Assembly: GCF_900582625.1 (NCBI RefSeq)
Contig: NZ_UTIQ01000327.1
Coordinates: 124,001 to 188,000 of the forward strand
DNA: 64,000 bases
Source of the DNA: Pseudomonas viridiflava
Lineage (GTDB): Bacteria > Pseudomonadota > Gammaproteobacteria > Pseudomonadales > Pseudomonadaceae
Reading direction: 5' to 3'
The notes beneath the pieces are model-generated. The model did no database searches, was not told the DNA's origin, and saw only the letters and a list, made by a program, of their open reading frames with translations. Both the position numbers and the translations under genes were made by a program. Every line of letters starts with the position of its first letter. The stretch's first letter is position 1. Positions 58,343-64,000 of this stretch are shown in pieces.

Positions 58343-59383
58343 TCAGCGCCACCCAATGCGCAGCAATTTACTGAGGTAGCCGGGTCGCAGCGCTTGCCAA
58401 CACGACAGGGTCACGGCCTGCCGATAAAAGCGGCGCGCCGAACAGCCATCACCGACTACAAGCGCCGCTCGAAACAGCGACAGATAACGTTGAGCCGCAT
58501 AACGCTGGCGCAAGCGCTGGCACTCGTCCGGCAGTTGTGCAAACACTTCATGGAGCATGCCTTGGGCCACCGACTCTTCGTCCGCTCGGCTGTGGCGCAG
58601 GCTATCGCGGTGTTTATAAACCCGAGCCAAAGGGTGGGTCGTCGTCACGGCGGAGCCACTCACCAATACATAGGCAAACACCGCCACATCTTCGCCGCTG
58701 CGCAGTGTTTCCGGGTAAGGGCGTTGCAGCAGCAGATCGCGGCGGAATAGGCAGCGGCTATGGGAAATGGAAATTCGCTTTTGCAGCAGATAGCGGCGGC
58801 ACCGCTGCACTGGCGTGCCCGTCACGGGCGTGGGCAGCCTCACGCGTTGGCTGCCATCGGCATACACCGAAACCTGTGCGCCCAGCACCATGGCCGCGGA
58901 GGGCGTCGAGCGCAACGCCTCGCGCAGGGTCTTGAAGGCATCTGGTAGCAACTCATCATCGGCATCCAGCATCAGCACATAGGCACCGCGCGCCGCCCGC
59001 ACCCCGCGGTTTCGCGCCGCTGCGGCTCCGGCATTGTCTTGGCGGACTATCTGAAAACAGCCAGCAAATCGGCGGGTGTAGCGCTGCAATACGTCCGGCG
59101 TGTGGTCGTCGGAGCCGTCGTCGATAACAAGCAACTCAATATCGTCGCCCCATTGGCTTATCACCGAATCCAGCGCTCTGGGCAGCACGTGGGCGTAGTT
59201 GTAGGTGGGCACGATCACGCTGATAAGCAACTCAGGCGCCGGAACTGGGGTTCTCTGCGCAGCTGCAACAGGAAAAGAGGTGAGTTGCCCCACTGCGAAG
59301 CGGCTTCGCAACAGTGGCAAGAAAGAACGCAACGCGGCCCGAGGAATCGGGCCGCCCAACGCTTTTGAAAGGGTTAACGTCAT
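58343..59383 (-). CDS. Family 2 glycosyltransferase
   Basis: The 346-residue protein has a GT-A domain from about residue 50: ISVIVPTYNYAHVLPRALDSV, DIELLVIDDGSDD, NAGAAAARNRGV and the DXD-type LMLDADDELL that binds the nucleotide-sugar metal. The SGEDVAVFAYVL segment provides an acidic catalytic region. The first 45 residues are basic and may be a membrane-associating leader. A strong GGAGGAGGG site precedes the ATG. There are no cell-surface polysaccharide genes nearby, so the product is unclear. Confidence 0.85.
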   Translation of the reverse strand: MTLTLSKALGGPIPRAALRSFLPLLRSRFAVGQLTSFPVAAAQRTPVPAPELLISVIVPTYNYAHVLPRALDSVISQWGDDIELLVIDDGSDDHTPDVLQRYTRRFAGCFQIVRQDNAGAAAARNRGVRAARGAYVLMLDADDELLPDAFKTLREALRSTPSAAMVLGAQVSVYADGSQRVRLPTPVTGTPVQRCRRYLLQKRISISHSRCLFRRDLLLQRPYPETLRSGEDVAVFAYVLVSGSAVTTTHPLARVYKHRDSLRHSRADEESVAQGMLHEVFAQLPDECQRLRQRYAAQRYLSLFRAALVVGDGCSARRFYRQAVTLSCWQALRPGYLSKLLRIGWR

Positions 59384-59501
59384 GGCGACCCTCCTCCAAA
59401 AAAGGGTCGCAAGCTTCTCGACAAGCCGCAGCGGTTAATGCAGGACCGACAGCTGCATCCAGTGGGCAGTTACCTAAAGACAGCGCGCCTTTTAGTCGCT
59501 T

Positions 59502-60566
59502 TTAAGAAGGCAGGCGCACTTTCTGATTGCCGCTGGTGAAAATGCCCCAGCAAGAAAGGAATAGCGCCGCAATCAACGGGCCGATCACAAAACCGTTCAA
59601 GCCAAAGATCGTGAGCCCACCGAGGGTCGATAGCAGAATCATGTAGTCCGGCATGCGGGTGTCGCGGCCAACCAGAATCGGGCGCAGCACGTTGTCGACC
59701 ATACCGATCACCAACACGCCCCAGACGCTGAGCGCCACGCCCTGCCAGATGGCGCCCGTGGCGAGGAAGTAAACCGCCACCGGCACCCAGACAATGCCTC
59801 CACCCACTGCCGGCAGCAGCGACAAAAACGCCATCAGCACCGCCCATAGCAGCGGGCTGGTAATGCCCAGAAACCAGAACGCCAGACCGCCCAGCGCGCC
59901 CTGCGTCACCGCCACCAGCACGTTGCCTTTCACTGTGGCGCGCACCACGCGGGTGAAGCGCAATTGCAGCCGGCGCTTTTGCCCGTCATTCAGCGGAATG
60001 GCGCTACGGATACGCCGCACCAGTTCCTGGCCGTCGCGCAGAAAGAAGAACAGCAAATACAGCATGATCGCGAAGCTGATCAGAAACTCGAAGGTGTTCT
60101 GCCCCAGGGTGAACGCCTGGCTGGCGACGGCTTGGCTGCCTTGCATGGCGCCGCTGATGGCTTTGTCTTTGAGGCCGTTGAGGCTGCCCATGCCGAAACG
60201 GTCCATCTGCCCCTGCACGTAGGTGGGCAGGTGACGTTTGATTTCGAAAATGTAGGCGCCGATGTCCAGCTCGCCGCTTTCGATACGTTTGTAGAGTTCG
60301 CCGGCTTCCTGCACCAGCAAGGCGGTGGTGAACACCACGGGCAAAATGGCGATGCACAGGCACACCAGCAACGTGGCCAAGGCGGTCAGGTTGCGTGAGC
60401 CTTGGTGGCGACGGGCGAGGTGGCGCTGCAGCGGGTTAAACAAAATGGCCAGGATTACTGCCCAGAACACGGCGCCGTAGTACGGCAGCAAAATCCAGCC
60501 GAAGGCGAGCGTTACTGCGGTCAGCAGGACGAGGAAGAGTTTGTTTTCAATTGCGGGGTCGGCCAT
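59502..60566 (-). CDS. AI-2E family transporter-like membrane protein
   Basis: The 354-residue protein has about eight hydrophobic segments and the family pattern: PYYGAVFWAVILAILFNPL near the N-terminus, RFTRVVRATVKGNVLVAVTQGALGGLAFWFLGI, LLPAVGGGIVWVP, and VDNVLRPILVGRDTRMPDY. The family has members reported as AI-2 exporters or Na+/H+ antiporters; the substrate here is unknown. ATG at 60566 (MADPAIENK) is chosen over the upstream in-frame codon at 60623, since the extra residues are not family-like. Confidence 0.88.
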   Translation of the reverse strand: MADPAIENKLFLVLLTAVTLAFGWILLPYYGAVFWAVILAILFNPLQRHLARRHQGSRNLTALATLLVCLCIAILPVVFTTALLVQEAGELYKRIESGELDIGAYIFEIKRHLPTYVQGQMDRFGMGSLNGLKDKAISGAMQGSQAVASQAFTLGQNTFEFLISFAIMLYLLFFFLRDGQELVRRIRSAIPLNDGQKRRLQLRFTRVVRATVKGNVLVAVTQGALGGLAFWFLGITSPLLWAVLMAFLSLLPAVGGGIVWVPVAVYFLATGAIWQGVALSVWGVLVIGMVDNVLRPILVGRDTRMPDYMILLSTLGGLTIFGLNGFVIGPLIAALFLSCWGIFTSGNQKVRLPS

Positions 60567-60661
60567 GGCTGCTCGCGGTTTGTAAAAGGCTGATGTGCCA
60601 TTAGTCCGCGAGCAGCCTGGCAAGTGCAGGTTTTATCAGTGCTGCGCTTGAGGTGCCTTGT

Positions 60662-62062
60662 TCAAGCCTGCATGGCCCAACCATCGACGTTCATGGCCGC
60701 TTGGCGCAGCGCCTCGGAACGTGTCGGGTGCGGGTGGCAGGTCAGGGCGATATCTTCAGCCGAAGCGGCGAATTCCATGGCCACGCAATACTCGCCGATC
60801 AGCTCGCTGACGCTGGGTCCAATGAGATGCACGCCGAGAATTTCGTCGCTGCGCTCATCGGCCAGCACTTTTACAAAGCCCTCGCTTTCGTGGTTGATTT
60901 TGGCCCGGCTGTTGCCGGCGAATGGAAACTTGCCGACCTTGTAGGCCCGCCCTTCGGCCTTGAGCTGCTCCTCGGTTTTGCCCACCGTCGCCACTTCCGG
61001 CTTGGTGTAGATCACGTTTGGAATCAGCGCGTAGTTGACCTCACCGGCTTTGCCGACGATTTGCTCGATGCAGGCAATCGCCTCGTCTTCGGCCTTGTGC
61101 GCCAGCATGGGGCCGGACGTGACGTCGCCAATGATCCAGATGCCTGGCACGCCCGAGCGGTGTTTCTGGTTTTCCAACATGCCGCGTTTGTCTGGGGTGA
61201 TACCCACGGTTTCCAGACCCAGCCCTTGGGTGAACGGGCGGCGGCCGATGGCGACCAGCACATAGTCGGCTTCCAGGGTTTGTTTTTCGCCGCCTGCCGC
61301 CGGTTCGATTTCCACGGTCACACCGGTGGCCGTGGCGGTGGCGCTACTGACCTTGCTGCCGAGCTTGAATGCAAAGCCTTGTTTGGCCAGAGAACGCTGG
61401 AAGGTTTTGCCGGTTTCCAGATCCAGCCCCGGGCAGATGCGGTCGAGGTATTCGACCACCGTGACCTCGCTGCCGAGCCGGCGCCACACCGAGCCGAGTT
61501 CCAAGCCAATCACCCCGGCGCCCACAATCACCAGGTGCTTGGGCACTTCGGGCAGCGACAGCGCGCCGGTGGAATCGAGGATGCGTTGGTTATCGATGGT
61601 CACGCCTGGCAGCGGCGTGGGCTCGGAGCCGGTGGCGATGACGATGTCTTTGGCCGTCAGCACTTGCTCGCTGCCATCGGCGGCTTTGACCACCACCCTG
61701 CCCGGCCCATCGATGCGGCCCCAGCCTTTAATCCATTCGGCTTTATTCTTGCGAAAGAGGAACTCGATGCCCTTGGTCAGCGTGGTCACGCTTTCGTCTT
61801 TCTGCTTCATCATTTGCGCCAGGTTGAGCGTGGGTTTGACCTCAATGCCCAGCTTGGCGAATTCCGGGCCTACGGCCGCCTCGTATAACTCGGACGCGTG
61901 CAGCAGCGCTTTCGATGGCATGCAGCCGACATTCAGGCAGGTGCCGCCCAGGGTGTCGCGCCCTTCCACACACGCGACTTTAAGCCCGAGTTGGCCGGCA
62001 CGAATCGCCGCGTTGTAGCCGCCTGGGCCGCCGCCAATTACCACTACGTCGTAGTTGCTCAT
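60662..62062 (-). CDS. lpdA: Dihydrolipoyl dehydrogenase (stand-alone)
   Basis: FAD enzyme that reoxidises lipoyl groups of 2-oxoacid dehydrogenases or the glycine cleavage system. The 466-residue protein has VVIGGGPGGYNAAIRAGQLG, the redox pair in GGTCLNVGCMPSK, NAD-binding VIVGAGVIGLELGSVW, GIWIIGDVTSGPML, and the C-terminal His-Glu in CHPHPTRSEALRQA. No E1 or E2 gene lies beside it, so it may be one of the extra Lpd forms of Pseudomonas (Lpd3-like). Its partner complex cannot be told from the context. Confidence 0.95.
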   Translation of the reverse strand: MSNYDVVVIGGGPGGYNAAIRAGQLGLKVACVEGRDTLGGTCLNVGCMPSKALLHASELYEAAVGPEFAKLGIEVKPTLNLAQMMKQKDESVTTLTKGIEFLFRKNKAEWIKGWGRIDGPGRVVVKAADGSEQVLTAKDIVIATGSEPTPLPGVTIDNQRILDSTGALSLPEVPKHLVIVGAGVIGLELGSVWRRLGSEVTVVEYLDRICPGLDLETGKTFQRSLAKQGFAFKLGSKVSSATATATGVTVEIEPAAGGEKQTLEADYVLVAIGRRPFTQGLGLETVGITPDKRGMLENQKHRSGVPGIWIIGDVTSGPMLAHKAEDEAIACIEQIVGKAGEVNYALIPNVIYTKPEVATVGKTEEQLKAEGRAYKVGKFPFAGNSRAKINHESEGFVKVLADERSDEILGVHLIGPSVSELIGEYCVAMEFAASAEDIALTCHPHPTRSEALRQAAMNVDGWAMQA

Positions 62063-62129
62063 GCTGGTTCTCCGGTTGGGAAATTTCTTAGCAGTAAAGA
62101 CTGCAATTGATTCGTTGGTGGACGGAAAA

Positions 62130-62155
62130 GCATCGCGGCTGAAGCCGCTCCTACA
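62130..62155 (-). repeat. REP element between lpdA and thioesterase gene
   Basis: GCATCGCGGCTGAAGCCGCT and CCTACA is the inverted form of the REP core at 18.1 and 35.9 kb. It is a single copy in the 246-base divergent spacer, which otherwise shows no gene. Confidence 0.82.
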
Positions 62156-62308
62156 GGTTTTGTAATCTGGGCATGGCGTTTATGCCACCAAGCTTGGCAC
62201 TTATATTACGGCCTTAATATTGTTTTACATGACGAGTGTAATTTAGGCTGTAAGCGTGATGCCAGTGCGGCTTGATACTTTTAGTTCGTTAACGCTTGAG
62301 AGGTCTTT

Positions 62309-62845
62309 ATGAGCATGTCCCGCGAGGAAAAAATCCAGGCTTGGCTGGCAGCTGCCGACGATTTGCGTGCGCGTTTGGCGGCACCCGACACCATGACATT
62401 GAAGCAAGTGGCCGGCATGAGCCCGCAGGAATTTTTCGACGGCATCGGCAGCGGCCAACTGCCCTCGCCGCCCATCAACGAGCCCATGGCGATGGTGCCG
62501 ATGGAATGGTCCAGCGGCCATTTCATCTTTCAGGGCCACCCCGCGCTTATGCACTACAACCCGCTGGGCAGCGTGCACGGCGGCTATATCGCCACCATGC
62601 TCGATTCGGCCATGGGCTGCGCGATCCACACCATGCTCAGCAAAGGCCAGGGCTACACCACCACAGATTTACGCATCAGCTACGTGCGCGCCGTCACCAC
62701 CGCTGTCGGCCCGATTCGCGCTGAAGGGCGAATCATCCACGTTGGTCGCTCCACCGCGCTCGCCGAAGGCCGCCTGTACGACGTAGACGACAAGCTCTAC
62801 GCCACCGGCTCCACCACCTGTTTGATCATGAACATGCACGGCTAA
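62309..62845 (+). CDS. PaaI-family hotdog thioesterase
   Basis: The 178-residue protein has the PaaI hotdog signature HYNPLGSVHGGYIATMLDSAMG and later TTTDLRISYVRAV, with the catalytic Asp in LDSAMG, probably acting on acyl-CoA. GAGAGG precedes the ATG. It is 23 bases before the thiolase, so the two form an operon, and a role in removal of acyl-CoA side products of fatty or aromatic acid breakdown is inferred. Confidence 0.88.
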   Translation: MSMSREEKIQAWLAAADDLRARLAAPDTMTLKQVAGMSPQEFFDGIGSGQLPSPPINEPMAMVPMEWSSGHFIFQGHPALMHYNPLGSVHGGYIATMLDSAMGCAIHTMLSKGQGYTTTDLRISYVRAVTTAVGPIRAEGRIIHVGRSTALAEGRLYDVDDKLYATGSTTCLIMNMHG

Positions 62846-62868
62846 GGCCGCGTCGCAGGAGAAGCACC

Positions 62869-63999
62869 ATGGAAAACATCGTAATCGCCGGCTACGCCCG
62901 CTCGCCGTTTCACTTCGCGCGTAAAGGCGGCCTGATCAATTTGCGCCCCGATGACCTCGCCGCCCAAGTGGTGAAAGAACTGGTTGGCCGCCTCGACATC
63001 GACCCACGGGAAATCGAAGACCTGATCATGGGCTGCGCCTACCCCGAAGCCGAACAAGGCATGAACATCGCGCGCATCACCAGTTTTCTCGCTGGCCTGC
63101 CCGACACCTTGGGCGGCGCCACCGTCAACCGCTTCTGCGGCTCGTCCATGACCGGCGTGCACTTCGCCGCTGGGCAAATTCTGCTCGGCGCCGGCGAGGC
63201 GTTTATTTGCGCGGGCGTGGAATCGATGACCCGCGTGCCCATGGGCGGCTTCAATATTTCGCCCAACCCGAAACTGCTTGAGAGTTTCCCCCAGGCGTAT
63301 ATGTCGATGGGCCAGACGGCCGAGAACGTCGCCAACCTGTACGGCATCAGCCGCGAAGAGCAAGAGCTGATGGCAGTCGACTCCCACGCCAAAGCCGCCA
63401 AGGCGCGCGAACTCGGTTACTTCACCGACGAGATCGTGCCCATCGCCACGCCTGAAGGGCTGGTCAGCGAAGACGGCTGCATTCGCCCCGGCACTAATGC
63501 CGACGCACTGGCCACGCTCAAACCGGCGTTCGGCGGCAGCGTCACCGCCGGCACCGCCTCGCCATTAACCGACGGCGCCGCAGCGGTGTTCGTCTGCACG
63601 GAAACCTTTGCCAAACGCTGGAACCTTGATGTGCTGGCCCGCGTACGCGCCGTGGCCGTGGCCGGCTGCGCGCCGGAAATCATGGGCATGGGCCCGCTTC
63701 ACGCCACGCGCAAGCTGCTGCAACGTGAAGGGCTGAGCATCAACGACATCGACCTGGTGGAAATCAACGAAGCCTTCTCCAGCCAATCCATTGCCTGCGT
63801 ACGCGAGTTGGGCCTGGACATGGCCAAGGTCAACCTCGACGGCGGCGCGCTGGCCATGGGTCACCCGCTCGGCGCCACCGGTGCGCGTATCACCGGCAAA
63901 GCGGCCTCGCTGCTCAAACGCACGGGCGGGCGTTTCGCCGTTGCGACGCAGTGCATCGCCGGCGGCCAGGGCGTGGCGACGTTACTGGAAGCGGTCTGA
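62869..63999 (+). CDS. Acetyl-CoA C-acyltransferase (thiolase)
   Basis: The 376-residue protein is complete, with its stop at 63997-63999. The nucleophilic Cys90 is in VNRFCGSSM, the His in VEINEAFSSQ..GGALAMGHPLGATGAR, and the second catalytic Cys in ATQCIAGGQG. It catalyses thiolytic cleavage of 3-ketoacyl-CoA or the reverse. It is shorter than typical FadA, and its partner is the upstream thioesterase rather than a FadB. Anything further downstream is outside the window. Confidence 0.93.
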   Translation: MENIVIAGYARSPFHFARKGGLINLRPDDLAAQVVKELVGRLDIDPREIEDLIMGCAYPEAEQGMNIARITSFLAGLPDTLGGATVNRFCGSSMTGVHFAAGQILLGAGEAFICAGVESMTRVPMGGFNISPNPKLLESFPQAYMSMGQTAENVANLYGISREEQELMAVDSHAKAAKARELGYFTDEIVPIATPEGLVSEDGCIRPGTNADALATLKPAFGGSVTAGTASPLTDGAAAVFVCTETFAKRWNLDVLARVRAVAVAGCAPEIMGMGPLHATRKLLQREGLSINDIDLVEINEAFSSQSIACVRELGLDMAKVNLDGGALAMGHPLGATGARITGKAASLLKRTGGRFAVATQCIAGGQGVATLLEAV

Positions 64000-64000
64000 T

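Noticed and set aside
62190..62210. A possible sigma-54 promoter (TGGCAC) before the thioesterase gene
   Set aside because: The -24 GG is present but the -12 GC at the required spacing is AC, so the essential element is missing.

Overview
The window is a stretch of Pseudomonas chromosome carrying the right end of an integrated phage-like element. The genus call rests on gene order recognised from established knowledge: gacA-uvrC-pgsA-tRNA-Gly/Cys/Leu, tRNA-Ser-yccA-tusDCBE, cysG-serS-crcB-rarA-lolA-ftsK divergent from trxB-aat-bpt-infA, clpA-clpS/cspD, icd, mnmA-hflD-purB-roxA, aceA, and a 13-gene nuo operon with fused nuoCD. Isocitrate lyase is 531 residues, GacA has a TTG start, and REP-type repeats sit between genes. 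The species is not determined; it does not look like P. aeruginosa.

Region 1 (1-6935) is the end of a prophage or phage-derived island that runs off the left edge. It holds short phage genes (DUF4406, DUF551, DUF4224 and several unnamed ones), a PP-loop PAPS-reductase-like gene, a low-GC gene at 1501-2511 with what looks like an unannotated GIY-YIG nuclease signature, and a tyrosine integrase pointing at tRNA-Leu. The tRNA is intact, so the element sits against its 3' end.

Region 2 (6936-13732) is core: tRNA-Leu, tRNA-Cys, tRNA-Gly, pgsA, uvrC and gacA on the minus strand, then a LuxR-type response regulator facing a hybrid histidine kinase, a small lipoprotein, and tRNA-Ser. Region 3 (13865-17014) has yccA and the 2-thiouridine sulfur-relay operon tusDCBE coupled to a TrpD2/YbiB gene. 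Region 4 (17100-28754) covers glutathionyl-hydroquinone reductase, a minus-strand block from ftsK to cysG, and a plus-strand block trxB-aat-bpt-infA that includes the N-degron transferases. The N-degron adaptor and unfoldase (clpS, clpA) follow directly, so the pathway is nearly contiguous.

Region 5 (31750-42716) has cspD, icd, a Nudix hydrolase, mnmA-hflD, purB, roxA, an acetyltransferase, two poorly known genes and aceA. icd and aceA compete for isocitrate, and the intergenic DNA upstream of both carries TGTAG/CTACA half-sites. The monomeric idh gene usually found next to icd in this genus is absent here. Region 6 (43248-58269) is the full nuo operon for respiratory complex I. Region 7 (58343-63999) has a GT2 glycosyltransferase, an AI-2E family membrane protein, a stand-alone dihydrolipoamide dehydrogenase, a hotdog thioesterase and a thiolase.

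No CRISPR array, insertion sequence or rRNA was seen. The strongest candidates for something undescribed are the GIY-YIG-like cargo gene in the prophage and the half-site cluster between icd and the Nudix gene.
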